Shown: positions 18,099 to 27,786, counted from the stretch's first letter. The stretch: DNA of 64,000 nucleotides from Acuticoccus sp. I52.16.1 (GCF_022865125.1 NZ_CP094828.1:2845219-2909218); one strand, 5' to 3'. Translations and numbers: made by a program. The notes: generated by a model from the sequence alone, not told the origin.

Positions 18099-18115
18099 GG
18101 TTCCCGTCGGGAACC
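18099..18115. repeat. Perfect inverted repeat between cobS and cobT
   Basis: GGTTCCC (18099-18105) and GGGAACC (18109-18115) flank a three-base loop inside the 185-base cobS-cobT spacer. It could fold in the mRNA or bind a dimeric protein. No T-run follows on the minus strand. Confidence 0.45.
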
Positions 18116-18195
18116 CTTCGGCATCGTCCATCGCGCAGCGCAGCGGCCAAGCCTCGGTGACGCGCCCGGACGGGGCCGTGCGCTCCGCGCTCTAA

Positions 18196-19185
18196 CTAGT
18201 TCATCACCATGTTGTGGCCGGACGACAGCTCCTTGCCGAAGCAGCGCTGGTAGAACTCCGCCACGATGCCGCGCTCGGTCTCGTCGCACTTGTTGAGGAA
18301 CGAGACCTCGAACGCGAAGCCGATGTCGCTGAAGATGTCGGAATTCTCGGCCCAGGTGATGACCGTGCGCGGGCTCATCACGGTCGACAGGTCGCCGTTC
18401 ATGAAGGCGTTGCGGGTCATGTCCGCCACGCGCACCATCTTCGACACCATGCTCTGCCCTTCCTTGCCCTGGTAGTGCGGGCTCTTGGCGAGGACGATGT
18501 CCACCTCGACGTCGTGCGGCAGGTAGTTGAGCGTGGTGACGATCGACCAGCGGTCCATCTGGCCCTGGTTGATCTGCTGCGTGCCGTGATAGAGGCCCGA
18601 GGTATCGCCGAGGCCGATGGTGTTGGCCGTCGCGAACAGGCGGAAGGCCGGGTGCGGGCGGATCACGCGGTTCTGATCGAGCAGCGTCAGCCGGCCGGAG
18701 ACTTCCAGCACGCGCTGGATGACGAACATCACGTCCGGGCGCCCGGCGTCGTATTCATCGAACACCAGCGCGGTGTTGGTCTGCAACGCCCAGGGCAGGA
18801 TGCCGTCGCGGAACTCGGTCACCTGCGCGCCGTCGCGCACCACGATGGCGTCCTTGCCGACGAGGTCGATGCGGCTGATGTGACTGTCGAGGTTGACGCG
18901 GATGCACGGCCAGTTGAGCCGCGCCGCCACCTGCTCGATGTGGGTCGACTTGCCCGTGCCGTGATAACCGGCGATCATCACCCGGCGGTTGAACTTGAAA
19001 CCGGCGAGGATCGCTTTGGTGGTGGGCGGGTCGAACACGTAAGACGGGTCGACATCGGGCACATGCTCGGTGCGTTCGGAAAACGCCGGGATCTCCATGC
19101 TGCTGTCGATCCCAAACGTCTGGGCCGCAGACACGGTCATGTCCGGCGTAGTGGTCGCCGCGGCGGGCGTCTCTGACATAGTCAT
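18196..19185 (-). CDS. cobS: Cobaltochelatase subunit CobS
   Basis: A 329-residue AAA+ ATPase that drives cobalt insertion together with CobT and CobN. Walker A is GYHGTGKST near residue 74, Walker B is [10 protein letters not shown], and sensor 1 is [15 protein letters not shown]. The start at 19185 and a second in-frame ATG two codons later are both possible. It follows the J-domain gene on the same strand after about 65 bases. The order J-domain, cobS, cobT, phytase-like protein is frequent in Rhizobiales. Confidence 0.96.
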   Translation of the reverse strand: MTMSETPAAATTTPDMTVSAAQTFGIDSSMEIPAFSERTEHVPDVDPSYVFDPPTTKAILAGFKFNRRVMIAGYHGTGKSTHIEQVAARLNWPCIRVNLDSHISRIDLVGKDAIVVRDGAQVTEFRDGILPWALQTNTALVFDEYDAGRPDVMFVIQRVLEVSGRLTLLDQNRVIRPHPAFRLFATANTIGLGDTSGLYHGTQQINQGQMDRWSIVTTLNYLPHDVEVDIVLAKSPHYQGKEGQSMVSKMVRVADMTRNAFMNGDLSTVMSPRTVITWAENSDIFSDIGFAFEVSFLNKCDETERGIVAEFYQRCFGKELSSGHNMVMN

Positions 19186-19250
19186 CCTCGCGGGGGGTGT
19201 CCGCGGTGGAACGCGAACGGACTTAACAAACTAAGGGCTTGCGGCCGCGA

Positions 19251-19883
19251 TCAGCAATACCCTGCACGCCTCAGTGCGTTGTAGGCATTGATGACACTGC
19301 GCAGCCGGTCCTCGGAGCTGCGATCCCCCTGGTTTGCGTCAGGATGGTGACGTTTTACAAGTGTTTTGTACCGGGACTTGATCGCCTCTTTCGAGGCGCC
19401 CGGCTCCAGCCCCAGCACCTCGAACGCCAGACGCTCCGGCCCGGAGACCCGCCGCGCCTCCTCCACCGGCTCCGCCTCGTGCGGCTCGCCGGTGCCGAAG
19501 AGGCCGAACGGATCGTCCATCATTCCGGACCAGGTGTTGCGCGCCGCTCGCGCCTTGCGCCCGCGCACGCCGATGGGCGACGTCGGCCGATGGCCGGTGA
19601 TCGCGTCGCGCTGGTAGGCGATCACGTCGTCGTCGGTCATCCCGTTGAAGTAGTTGTAGCTCTTGTTGTACTCGCGCACGTGGTCGAGACAGAACCAGTG
19701 GAACTGGCCCTCCTTGCCGCGGCCCTTGGGGGCACGATAGGGCGCCTCGGCCTTGCAGCCCTTCGCCTCGCATTGGCGCCCGATGACCGAAGTCTCGGAC
19801 CCGCCGTCATCCCGTCCGCCGCGGCCGGAGCCCTTCCGGCGCGATGCGCGAATGCGGTCGTATTGTTTGCCCGAGAAGTCCAT
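19251..19883 (-). CDS. J-domain-containing protein
   Basis: A 210-residue protein with its J domain at the C-terminus rather than the N-terminus: AFEVLGLEPGASKEAIKSRYK leads to the RHHPDANQGD loop, which carries the HPD motif needed to stimulate DnaK. The N-terminal half has a Cys pair CEAKGC and a further WFCLDHVREYNKSYNYF stretch, a pattern typical of an alphaproteobacterial DnaJ-like group. It lacks the zinc-finger and substrate domains of DnaJ, so it is a specialised co-chaperone. It precedes cobS, possibly in one operon. The start is the ATG at 19883. Confidence 0.85.
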   Translation of the reverse strand: MDFSGKQYDRIRASRRKGSGRGGRDDGGSETSVIGRQCEAKGCKAEAPYRAPKGRGKEGQFHWFCLDHVREYNKSYNYFNGMTDDDVIAYQRDAITGHRPTSPIGVRGRKARAARNTWSGMMDDPFGLFGTGEPHEAEPVEEARRVSGPERLAFEVLGLEPGASKEAIKSRYKTLVKRHHPDANQGDRSSEDRLRSVINAYNALRRAGYC

Positions 19884-20050
19884 GGCGCCGATTATGGTGA
19901 GGCCGCAATGGGCGAACAAGGACTTGACTTTACGCCCTTAACAGCCCTGGCCGAGCCTGCGTTTGCCCGGCCCCTTTCCGCCGGTGCCGGGCCGCTCCAT
20001 TCTTGTATAGCGCCGAACCCGCTCCTATTTCCAGACCCATGGAAACGAAC

Positions 20051-20422
20051 ATGAATTCGCCGAGAGAAACCTCGTCCCTCAACCAGACCGCCGACGATAT
20101 CTTCGGAGCATCGCCGTTCAACGCGATGTTGGTGTGGTCGTCGTTCCTGGTGGGATTCTTCGTGCCGATCACGCCGTTTATCGGCGTGGTCTTCGCCTAT
20201 ATCAACCGCCGCAACTCCGACCCCGGTCTGCGCACGCATTACGACGCCGCGATCACCACCTTCTGGGTGACGCTGATCCTCGGCTTCATCGGCGGCATTC
20301 TGACCTGGGTGCTGATCGGCTTCCCGATCCTCTTCTTCCTCGCGATCTGGACGATCTGGCGCTCCATCCGCGGCATGATGAAGGCCAACGCGCGTCGGCC
20401 GATGTACCCGACCTTCGCGTAG
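20051..20422 (+). CDS. Small membrane protein (DUF4870-like)
   Basis: A 123-residue protein with a polar N-terminal 25 residues and about three hydrophobic segments (FFVPITPFIGVVFAYI, TTFWVTLILGFIGGIL, GFPILFFLAIWTIW). The RSIRGMMKANARRP end is basic and presumably cytoplasmic. The pattern resembles DUF4870 membrane proteins of unknown function. The ATG at 20051 is preceded by a GGAAA stretch; an ATG at 20039 would add four residues. It is divergent from the J-domain gene. Confidence 0.65.
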   Translation: MNSPRETSSLNQTADDIFGASPFNAMLVWSSFLVGFFVPITPFIGVVFAYINRRNSDPGLRTHYDAAITTFWVTLILGFIGGILTWVLIGFPILFFLAIWTIWRSIRGMMKANARRPMYPTFA

Positions 20423-20434
20423 CGACCCTGAAAC

Positions 20435-20462
20435 GCCGGCGCGCGGTTCGCCCCGCGCCGGC
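20435..20462. terminator. Hairpin between convergent genes
   Basis: GCCGGCGCG (20435-20443) and its perfect complement (20454-20462) flank a ten-base loop in the 47-base gap between two convergent genes. No T-run is present, but the placement suits a shared 3'-end structure. Confidence 0.45.
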
Positions 20463-20469
20463 CTCCCCT

Positions 20470-21075
20470 TCACCACATCGTTTCGGCGTGCCGGCGCGGC
20501 GCCTGCTCGTCGTAGGTGGCGGCGTCGATCTCCGTGCTGACCGCCTCCAGCATCGCGCCGACGGAGGGCAGCGTCGCCGGGTCGACGTGCCCGTCCGCCC
20601 ACAGCTTGGAGCGGTTCACCGACTTGGCGCACTGGAAGTAGACCTCGTCCACGTCGACGAAGATCACCGCCCGCGGCCGCTGCTTCTTCATCTCGTACTT
20701 CGACGTTTCGGCCTCGTCGGCGGTGATGAAGGCGCGGCCGTTGACCCGCATCACGGTCGGCGAGCCGGGGATCAGGAACATCAGCGATACGCGTGGATCG
20801 CGCACGATGTTGCGCAGCGTGTCGACCCGGTTGTTGCCGCGCCAGTCGGGCATCGCGAGGCGGGTCGGGTCGACGATGCGCACCACCGCACCGACGTCGC
20901 CACGCGGTGAGCAGTCGAGCCCCTCGGGGCCGACGCTGGCCAGCGCGCAGAACGGCGAGGCTTCGATCCATTCGGCGTAGTATGGCGTGATCGTGCGCGT
21001 GACCTTGACCCGCGCCGGCGTCGACACTTCTCCATAGAGCGCTTCCAGCGCGTCGATCGATTCGATCCTGTTCAT
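20470..21075 (-). CDS. PPOX-type FMN flavoprotein (MSMEG_1061-like)
   Basis: A 201-residue protein of the pyridoxamine-phosphate-oxidase-like split-barrel fold. The stretches ASPFCALASVGPEGLDCSPRGD, DWRGNNRVDTLRNIVRDPRVSLMFLIPG and TVMRVNGRAFIT are typical of the FMN-binding members related to mycobacterial MSMEG_1061. The YFQCAKSVNRSKLW stretch is conserved in the subgroup. The true substrate is unknown, and it is not a genuine PdxH. The start at 21075 has GAGG six bases upstream. It is divergent from the CFA-like gene. Confidence 0.8.
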   Translation of the reverse strand: MNRIESIDALEALYGEVSTPARVKVTRTITPYYAEWIEASPFCALASVGPEGLDCSPRGDVGAVVRIVDPTRLAMPDWRGNNRVDTLRNIVRDPRVSLMFLIPGSPTVMRVNGRAFITADEAETSKYEMKKQRPRAVIFVDVDEVYFQCAKSVNRSKLWADGHVDPATLPSVGAMLEAVSTEIDAATYDEQAPRRHAETMW

Positions 21076-21185
21076 CACCCGCCTCTCGATTTCCTGATTA
21101 CGGCCCGTGTTCAATGTCGCGCAATTTCGTATGAATGGCGGGAGTGGCACAAGACGCGCGCGACTGCATCCGGAGAGGCGATCCC

Positions 21186-22109
21186 ATGACGACGACGGCC
21201 AAAGCCAGCACGACCACGCGGCAATTCAAGCTCAAGCCGGAGGATCGCGCCTCCGGAGACATGAGCCAGAGCGAGGCCATACAGCATCACTACGACAACG
21301 ACACGCGCTTCTTCGCGCAGTGGCTCGACCCGTCGCTGACCTACTCGTCCGGGCGCTGGTTCGACCCGATCAGCGGCACGGCCCTCGCCGAGACGCTTTC
21401 GCAGGCGCAGGACGAGAAGCTGCGCTTCCACCTCGACGCCGCCAAGGTCGGCGAGGGATCCCGCCTGATCGACATCGGCTGCGGCTGGGGCGCGACGCTG
21501 AAAGGCGCGGTCGACCGTGGCGCCACCCGCGCGCTGGGCCTGACCCTGTCGAACGACCAGCTGACGCATATCGAGAGCCAGGGCTGGCCGGGGGTCGAGG
21601 CGCGCCTCGAGGACGTCTACGCCTTCCAGCCCGCGGAGCCGTTCACCGCCGCGATCTCCATCGGCGCGTTCGAGCACTTCGCCAAGCCGAACATGACGCG
21701 GCCGGAAAAGATCGCCATCTACGGACGGTTCTTCGAGACGATGGCCGGCGCCCTCGCCACCGGGGCCCGCTTCTCGTTGCAGACGATCGTGTGGGAGGAC
21801 GTCGACTTCGAGCACTCCAACACCTCCCTGCCCGAGACCGTCTTCCCCGAAAGCTCGATCCCCTACATCGAAGAGGTCGTCGAGGCGTCCGCGCCCACCT
21901 TCCGCCTCGTCTATCTGGAGAACGACCCGCGCCACTATGCGCAGACGCTCCAGGAGTGGCTGAAGAACATGAAGGCCAAGGAGGCCGACATCGTCGCCGA
22001 GTGGGGCGAGGAGAAATACAGCTTCTTCCACGACTACCTGCGCTATTCCCGCCTGGCCTTCACCCGCCGCAAGAACTCGCTGGCGCGCTTCGTCCTGCAG
22101 AAGCGCTGA
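21186..22109 (+). CDS. Cyclopropane-fatty-acid-synthase-like methyltransferase
   Basis: A 307-residue SAM-dependent enzyme. The SAM motif is RLIDIGCGWGATL near residue 93, followed by GLTLSNDQL. The preamble IQHHYDNDTRFFAQWLDPSLTYSSGRWF is the CFA/mycolic acid synthase signature (landmark, about residues 33-60). It is shorter than true CFA synthases, which carry an extra N-terminal domain of some 100 residues. It may modify fatty acyl chains or a different substrate. The start at 21186 has GGAGAGG upstream. It is monocistronic or co-transcribed with corA. Confidence 0.82.
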   Translation: MTTTAKASTTTRQFKLKPEDRASGDMSQSEAIQHHYDNDTRFFAQWLDPSLTYSSGRWFDPISGTALAETLSQAQDEKLRFHLDAAKVGEGSRLIDIGCGWGATLKGAVDRGATRALGLTLSNDQLTHIESQGWPGVEARLEDVYAFQPAEPFTAAISIGAFEHFAKPNMTRPEKIAIYGRFFETMAGALATGARFSLQTIVWEDVDFEHSNTSLPETVFPESSIPYIEEVVEASAPTFRLVYLENDPRHYAQTLQEWLKNMKAKEADIVAEWGEEKYSFFHDYLRYSRLAFTRRKNSLARFVLQKR

Positions 22110-22203
22110 GCGGGCGGACCCGGGAGGAACGCAAAGCACGGCACCGTCGTATCGGCGTAGAGTTTTTCGGGCACGGTGCAGGCAAAGCGGACGCGGAGCC
22201 GGC

Positions 22204-23154
22204 ATGTACGCCATCTATCAGGTCACACCCCGAGGGCTGACGCCCACCAGCGTGGACGCGCATGCGCCGGACGTGCCGCTCTGGTACGACCTCGCGCCGC
22301 CGGACGAGGCCTCGATGCGGCGGCTGGAGGGATTGTTCGGCATCGCCATGCCGGACTTCCTGGAGCGACAGGAGCTGGAGCCGTCGAAACGGCTGCGGCA
22401 CCTGGGGGACGTGCTCATCATCACCGCCAGCGTGCCGGCCAGCGAACAGTTCGACCGGCTGACCCCGCTGACCTTCGTGGTCGACGCCAACCATGTGGCC
22501 ACCCTGCGCGAGACGTTCGACACCGGCTTCGGCGCGGTCGACGGCATCGTCGCGCAGTCGCCGCTGGCGCTGGTGCTGAAGCTGCTCGAGCGGGTGGTGG
22601 CGCGCACCGCGGACCGGATCGAGGCGATCGGCACCGTCCTCGAAAGCTCGGTCGCCGAGACGTTCGACACCAGCCTCGACCGCTCGCGCTCGACCACTGC
22701 GGTCAAGCGGCTGGTGGCGCGGCTGAGCGAGTTCGGCGGCCAGCTGATGAAGGCGCAGGACTGCCTGATGAGCCTCGCCCGCCTCGGCATCTACCTGTCG
22801 CGTCGGCCCGGCGACCGCATCCTCCTCTCCGGGCCGGAGCTGGACCGGCTGGAGGCGCTGCAACGCGACATCCGCGCTCTGCTGGAGCACATCCTGTCGC
22901 TCAACAACCGCACCGAGTTCGTGATGAACGCCGCGCTCGGCCTGGTGGCGCTCCAGCAGAACGACGTCATGAAGTTGATCTCCCTGGTCACGGTGATCTT
23001 CATCCCGCCGACGCTGATCGCCTCCATCTACGGCATGAACTTCTCCAACATGCCGGAGCTGAGCTGGCGCTACGGGTTCCTGGCGACGCTGGCGGTGATG
23101 GCGTCGTCGGCGATCGTGAGCTGCATCATCTTCCGCTGGCGCCGCTGGCTGTAG
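22204..23154 (+). CDS. corA: CorA-family magnesium/divalent cation transporter
   Basis: A 316-residue protein with the CorA layout: a large soluble N-terminal funnel, a long helix, and two transmembrane spans at the C-terminus. The pore signature YGMNF sits after the first span ([14 protein letters not shown]), and the protein ends with a basic RWRRW tail on the cytoplasmic side. The GMN triplet supports Mg2+ or Co2+ transport. It starts 94 bases after the CFA-like gene. A second family member (ZntB-like) occurs at 47.4 kb. Confidence 0.9.
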   Translation: MYAIYQVTPRGLTPTSVDAHAPDVPLWYDLAPPDEASMRRLEGLFGIAMPDFLERQELEPSKRLRHLGDVLIITASVPASEQFDRLTPLTFVVDANHVATLRETFDTGFGAVDGIVAQSPLALVLKLLERVVARTADRIEAIGTVLESSVAETFDTSLDRSRSTTAVKRLVARLSEFGGQLMKAQDCLMSLARLGIYLSRRPGDRILLSGPELDRLEALQRDIRALLEHILSLNNRTEFVMNAALGLVALQQNDVMKLISLVTVIFIPPTLIASIYGMNFSNMPELSWRYGFLATLAVMASSAIVSCIIFRWRRWL

Positions 23155-23297
23155 GCGAACGGTCGGCCGATCGAGCTGCCGCCCGCGGCCGCGAGGATCC
23201 CGCTGCGCTTGCGTGGGGGCGCATCCTCGTGGCACACCGCCGCGATCCCCGCGCACACACGACATCGGTGCGCGTTTCCCGCGCACAGACGAAACCC

Positions 23298-24509
23298 ATG
23301 ACTGACCTGAAAAAGATCGTCCTCGCCTACTCCGGTGGTCTCGACACCTCCATCATCCTCAAGTGGTTGCAGACCACTTACGGCGCGGAGGTGGTGACCT
23401 TCACCGCCGACCTCGGCCAGGGCGAGGAGCTGGAGCCGGCACGCAAGAAGGCCGAGATGATGGGCTGCCGCGAGATCTACGTCGAGGATCTGCGCGAGAC
23501 CTTCGTGAAGGACTACGTGTTCCCGATGATGCGCGCCAACGCGCTCTACGAGGGCGTCTACCTTCTCGGCACCTCCATCGCGCGCCCGCTGATCGCCAAG
23601 CGGCAGATCGAGATCGCGCACGAGACCGGGGCGGACGCGGTCTGTCACGGCGCCACCGGCAAGGGCAACGATCAGGTCCGCTTCGAGCTGGGCTACGCGG
23701 CGCTCGACCCCAAGATCAAGGTCATCGCCCCGTGGCGCGACTGGGAGTTCAAGTCCCGGACCGACCTGATCGAGTTCGCCAGGCTGAACCAGATCCCGGT
23801 GACGAAGGACAAGGAAGGCGAGGCGCCGTTCTCGGTCGACGCCAACCTCCTGCACTCGTCCTCCGAGGGCAAGATCCTGGAAGACCCGGCCGTCGCGCCG
23901 CCCAGCATCGTCTACCAGCGCACGATCAGCCCGATGGACGCGCCCGACGAGGCGACCGAAATCTCGATCGACTTCAAGGAAGGCGACGGCGTGGCGCTGA
24001 ACGGCGAGGCGATGAGCCCGGCGACGCTCCTCACCGCGCTCAACAAGCTCGGCCACGACAACGGCATCGGCCGGCTCGACCTCGTCGAGAACCGCTTCGT
24101 CGGCATGAAGTCGCGCGGCGTCTACGAGACGCCCGGCGGCACGATCTACCACGCCGCCCACCGCGCGATGGAGAGCCTGACGCTGGACCGCGGCGCCGCG
24201 CACCTCAAGGACGAGCTGATGCCGCGCTATGCGGAGCTCCTCTACAACGGCTTCTGGTTCTCGCCCGAGCGCGAGATGCTGCAGGCGGCGATCGACCAGT
24301 CGCAGAAGGATGTCGAGGGCCGCGTGACGCTGACCCTCTACAAGGGCAACGTGATCGTCTCGGGCCGCTCCAGCCCCAGGTCGCTCTACCAGGAGAAGAT
24401 CGTGACGTTCGAGGACGATGCGGGCGCCTACGACCAGAAGGACGCCGCCGGCTTCATCCGCCTCAACGGCCTGCGCCTGCGCATCCTGGCCGACCGCGAC
24501 AAGGGCTGA
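23298..24509 (+). CDS. argG: Argininosuccinate synthase
   Basis: A 403-residue enzyme that joins citrulline and aspartate using ATP in arginine synthesis. The ATP pyrophosphatase loop AYSGGLDTS lies at residues about 10-18. [13 protein letters not shown] and APWRDWEF are classic ArgG stretches, and YETPGGTI is conserved near the C-terminus. The start at MTDLKK is standard. A strong hairpin follows about 55 bases after its stop. No other arg genes are near. Confidence 0.98.
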   Translation: MTDLKKIVLAYSGGLDTSIILKWLQTTYGAEVVTFTADLGQGEELEPARKKAEMMGCREIYVEDLRETFVKDYVFPMMRANALYEGVYLLGTSIARPLIAKRQIEIAHETGADAVCHGATGKGNDQVRFELGYAALDPKIKVIAPWRDWEFKSRTDLIEFARLNQIPVTKDKEGEAPFSVDANLLHSSSEGKILEDPAVAPPSIVYQRTISPMDAPDEATEISIDFKEGDGVALNGEAMSPATLLTALNKLGHDNGIGRLDLVENRFVGMKSRGVYETPGGTIYHAAHRAMESLTLDRGAAHLKDELMPRYAELLYNGFWFSPEREMLQAAIDQSQKDVEGRVTLTLYKGNVIVSGRSSPRSLYQEKIVTFEDDAGAYDQKDAAGFIRLNGLRLRILADRDKG

Positions 24510-24565
24510 CGCCCGGCGTCGCCGGCATCCGTTCGCTGCGAGACGGCACCCGCCGGTCTCGATGA

Positions 24566-24594
24566 AACGCCGTCCGGTCCCGCCGGGCGGCGTT
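24566..24594. terminator. Strong bidirectional hairpin between argG and the M48 gene
   Basis: Twelve paired positions (24566-24577 with 24583-24594, one T-G wobble) surround a five-base loop. Arms begin AACGCCG and end CGGCGTT. It sits between convergent genes and abuts the stop codon of the minus-strand gene. The plus-strand side is followed by only GTTGTTC, so termination there may be partial. Confidence 0.7.
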
Positions 24595-24596
24595 GT

Positions 24597-26114
24597 TCAT
24601 TCGGTGATGAGCTTCACCAGCTCGCCGGCTTCCAGCGTGCGGTCTTCGAGGCCGTTCAGCACCCGGAACAGCGGCACCTTCATCGAAGGTTCGACACCGG
24701 TCATGCGCTCGGCCAGCGTCGCCTCCGTCTCGTTCGGACGCACGCCGACGATCCGCACGCGCAGCGGCCGCATCATCGCCCGCTGCGACGGTGAGAGCAG
24801 GCGGAACGACATCAGCGTCCGCCGGAACGCGCTCTCGTAGGCGGACGCCGGCCGCGACGAGGCGAAGATGAAGCGGAACACGCGGTTGCGGTCGCGGATC
24901 ACGCCGATGCGGAACGACCAGCCCTCCACCAGCGCCGAGGCGGTCGCCGCCTCCAGCCCGTCGACCCGCTCCATCCGGACCGAATCTTCGACGAGGCCCT
25001 TCACCCAGCCCGACCGCAGGTAGGGGGCCAGCTCGGTGCCGTCCGGCAGCCCCACCGCGTCGAACCGGATCGCTGTGTGCTCGCCGTCCGTCGCCAGAAC
25101 CGCCTGCGAGGTGTTCTTGAGGACGTACCCCTCCGGCACCGTGAAGGCGATGCCCAGCTCGATGTGCGCGAACTCGCGCCCGCGCACGTACCCCTCGCTG
25201 GGGTCGTCGCCATAGAGCATGCCGTTGAGGGCGCGCAGGTAACGCGAGCGGGCGCGCTGGCCAAGCCCCGGCGCCCCGAACTGGCGCGCCACGCGCTTGG
25301 CGTTGGACACGCGCGCCGGCGTCGAGGGATGCGAGGAGAGGAAGCCGGGCTTGGTCTCCGTGGCGGTGCTGAGCGAGGGGAGGGCGGCGAAGGACGCCAT
25401 CGCCTGCAGGAAGCGCGCGGCGGCGAACGGGTCGAACCCGGCCTTGGCGAGGCGCTCCACGCCCAGCCGGTCCGCCTCCAGCTCCTGCTGCTGGCTGAAG
25501 GTCGCGAGGCTGAGATCGGCGGTCTTGCGGGTATCCTGCGCGATGTCGGGGTCGATCACCACCTCGCTGACGCGGCGCGCGAGGGCGGCGGCCTCGGCCT
25601 GGCGGGCGCGGGCTCGGGCATGGTCGGCGGTGACGTGGGCGATTTCGTGCGAGATGACGGCCGCCAGTTCGCTCTCGTCGGTCGCCAGCGCGATCAGTCC
25701 GCGCGTGACGTAGACATCACCCGTCGGCAGCGCGAAGGCATTGATCGCGGGGGAATTGAGGATGGTGACCTGGACCTGGCGCGGCGCGGGGTCGCCGGCG
25801 GCCATCAGCCGGTCGACGATCTCGCCCACCAGCCGCTCCAACCCCTCGTTGACGTAGATGCCGCCGTAGGCCCCGATCAGCTTGACGTGCTCGGGGCTGC
25901 GGGCGCGGCTGGCGCTCGCGGGGTCGCGCGGCGGCGGGGCGGTGGATGTGACCGACGGCTGCGACTTGGTGCCGGCAATGAGGGGCTGTTCGCCGATCGA
26001 CCCGCCGCAGGACGCAAGGCTCAGAGCGAGGACGAGCCCTACGGACGCCCTCGCGAGGCGTCCAAGCGCTCGATCTGCGCGGGATGCTCGACCTTGACCA
26101 AGCCGCCGTTCCAC
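24597..26114 (-). CDS. M48-family zinc metallopeptidase lipoprotein
   Basis: A 505-residue predicted periplasmic lipoprotein. The hydrophobic segment GLVLALSLASC ends in a lipobox, with Cys at about residue 35. The zinc motif HEIAH is near residue 155 and the third ligand lies in QELEADRLG. This matches BepA/LoiP-type periplasmic proteases that control outer-membrane proteins. The C-terminal 200 residues form a further domain without known motifs. No ATG fits; the GTG at 26114 is the nearest start that keeps the signal peptide. That places its first 76 bases inside the preceding gene. Confidence 0.85.
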   Translation of the reverse strand: MERRLGQGRASRADRALGRLARASVGLVLALSLASCGGSIGEQPLIAGTKSQPSVTSTAPPPRDPASASRARSPEHVKLIGAYGGIYVNEGLERLVGEIVDRLMAAGDPAPRQVQVTILNSPAINAFALPTGDVYVTRGLIALATDESELAAVISHEIAHVTADHARARARQAEAAALARRVSEVVIDPDIAQDTRKTADLSLATFSQQQELEADRLGVERLAKAGFDPFAAARFLQAMASFAALPSLSTATETKPGFLSSHPSTPARVSNAKRVARQFGAPGLGQRARSRYLRALNGMLYGDDPSEGYVRGREFAHIELGIAFTVPEGYVLKNTSQAVLATDGEHTAIRFDAVGLPDGTELAPYLRSGWVKGLVEDSVRMERVDGLEAATASALVEGWSFRIGVIRDRNRVFRFIFASSRPASAYESAFRRTLMSFRLLSPSQRAMMRPLRVRIVGVRPNETEATLAERMTGVEPSMKVPLFRVLNGLEDRTLEAGELVKLITE

Positions 26115-26899
26115 GCTTCCAGAACACCCCTTACTCGAACCCGCGCGCCTGTCAGCGTGCCGGGTTCTTCCACCCACTTCACTAAGGTCCCTTGCACGAT
26201 CATGGCGGTGAAGTCGGTCCGCCAATCCGCGCCGAAATTCAGAAAAATCGTCCGGCTCGACCGCCCCACGCTCAGCACCGTCCCCTCGACGAGGACGGTC
26301 TGGCCGATACGCGCGAAACGATCCGGCGCACCGGCTGACAGAACGGGATGGCGTTGCGACCACACTCCCTTCGCAGCTCGTTCCGCGCGCCGCTCGGCCA
26401 TGAACGACGTCTCAAGGCACCCTTCCGACATAACAGCCGGATCGACGAGCGCAAGGCCGCGCGCCAGCAGTTGCGCACGCAGGCTCTCGGTTGTGGCTTT
26501 CGGAACAACGTCACCGAGGAGGCGCCCGTGGCGGTCGGCGACGACCTCGCCCCGGAGCGGGCGCAGGAGCACGTCCGCGCCCGTCAGTGCGGCCAAGGCG
26601 GGCGCGGCGCCGGGATCGGCGGGCGAAAGATCGGCCAGGCGCAGGAGGCGGCCATCGGCGAGGCGCAGCGTCAACGGGCCTGCGGCGGCGGCCACGGTGG
26701 CCGGCTCGCCGGGGCCGAAGCAGTCGTCGGCGGCCCGCGCGGCATCGGCCGACGCGGCGATGATGAAGAGGGCGATGCTCGTCAGCCACACTGCCGCGCG
26801 GCGGCGGAGGCGGAAGACGGGCGCGCGCGAGCGCGGAGGGTGTGGCAGGGGGCGTGGTAGGGGGCGGGGCGGCGTGGCGTCTCCTCGGGGGGACACCAT
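26039..26899 (-). CDS. Secreted or anchored SNase-like (thermonuclease-fold) protein
   Basis: A 286-residue protein with a basic N-terminus, a hydrophobic segment AAVWLTSIALFIIAASA (residues about 37-53), then LTLRLADGRLLRLADLSP, VVADRHGRLLGDVV and AERRAERAAKGVW. These follow the staphylococcal-nuclease-like order of strands, but the catalytic Arg/Glu pattern is incomplete, so nuclease activity is doubtful. The C-terminal part VLVEGTVLSVGRSSRTIFLNFG resembles an OB fold. It starts eight bases after the dehydrogenase stop and its end overlaps the M48 gene. An ATG at 26899 is used; an upstream start would overlap the dehydrogenase. Confidence 0.55.
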   Translation of the reverse strand: MVSPRGDATPPRPLPRPLPHPPRSRAPVFRLRRRAAVWLTSIALFIIAASADAARAADDCFGPGEPATVAAAAGPLTLRLADGRLLRLADLSPADPGAAPALAALTGADVLLRPLRGEVVADRHGRLLGDVVPKATTESLRAQLLARGLALVDPAVMSEGCLETSFMAERRAERAAKGVWSQRHPVLSAGAPDRFARIGQTVLVEGTVLSVGRSSRTIFLNFGADWRTDFTAMIVQGTLVKWVEEPGTLTGARVRVRGVLEAWNGGLVKVEHPAQIERLDASRGRP

Positions 26900-26907
26900 C
26901 GCCACGC

Positions 26908-27786
26908 TCACCGCGTCGGGACCGGGGTCTCGCCCCGATAGTCGTAGAAGCCGCGGCCGGCTTTGCGCCCCACCCACCCCGCTTCGACGTATTTCACCAG
27001 AAGCGGGCACGGGCGGTACTTGGAATCGGCGAGCCCGTCGTACAGCACCTGCATGATGGACAGGCAGGTGTCGAGGCCGATGAAGTCGGCCAGCTGCAGG
27101 GGGCCCATCTTGTGGTTAGCGCCCAGCCGCATCGCCACGTCGATCGCCTCGACCGAGCCGACGCCCTCGTAGAGGGTGTAGATCGCCTCGTTGATCATCG
27201 GCAGCAGGATGCGGTTGACGATGAAGGCGGGGAAGTCCTCCGCCGTCGCCGACACCTTGCCCAGCCGCTCCACGAATCCGGCGGCGAGCTTGAAGGTTTC
27301 GTCCGCGGTGGCGATGCCGCGCACCAGCTCCACGAACTCCATCACCGGGACGGGGTTCATGAAATGGATGCCGATGAAGCGCTCCGGCCGGTCGGTCGCC
27401 GCGGCGAGACGGGTGATGGAGATCGACGAGGTGTTGGTGGCGAGCACCGCCTCGGGCTTCAGGAGCGGACAGACCTGCGCGTAGATCTTGCGCTTGAGCT
27501 GCTCGTTCTCGGTCACCGCCTCGATCACGAGGTCGACGTCCGCCAGCTCGTCCATGTTCTCGGACCCGTGGATGCGCTGCACGGCGGCCTTGCGCTCGAC
27601 ATCCTCGATCCGGCCGGAGGAGACTTGCCGGGCCATGTTGCCGGTGATCGTCGCCAGACCCGACTGGATGCGCTCGCGCGCGACGTCGTGGAGGTAGACG
27701 TCGAACCCCGCGAGCGCCGCGACGTGCGCGATGCCGTTGCCCATCTGCCCGGCGCCGATGACGCCGATGCTGGTAATGTCGCTCAT
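26908..27786 (-). CDS. 3-hydroxybutyryl-CoA dehydrogenase
   Basis: A 292-residue NAD-dependent enzyme that oxidises 3-hydroxyacyl-CoA or reduces acetoacetyl-CoA. The Rossmann motif is IGAGQMGNGIAH at residues about 8-19. ATNTSSISIT, HFMNPVPVMEFVELV (catalytic His) and DFPAFIVNRILLPMINEA are hallmark stretches. The length equals that of short-chain Hbd/PaaH enzymes. It lies downstream of etfBA, so electrons from an acyl-CoA dehydrogenase encoded elsewhere may be handled by the same transcript. The ATG at 27786 is preferred to an upstream start that adds a Lys/Arg-rich leader. Confidence 0.95.
   Translation of the reverse strand: MSDITSIGVIGAGQMGNGIAHVAALAGFDVYLHDVARERIQSGLATITGNMARQVSSGRIEDVERKAAVQRIHGSENMDELADVDLVIEAVTENEQLKRKIYAQVCPLLKPEAVLATNTSSISITRLAAATDRPERFIGIHFMNPVPVMEFVELVRGIATADETFKLAAGFVERLGKVSATAEDFPAFIVNRILLPMINEAIYTLYEGVGSVEAIDVAMRLGANHKMGPLQLADFIGLDTCLSIMQVLYDGLADSKYRPCPLLVKYVEAGWVGRKAGRGFYDYRGETPVPTR

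Noticed and set aside
16079-18160. A 693-codon plus-strand frame antisense to cobT
   Set aside because: CobT motifs on the minus strand are decisive; the frame is the usual antisense shadow.
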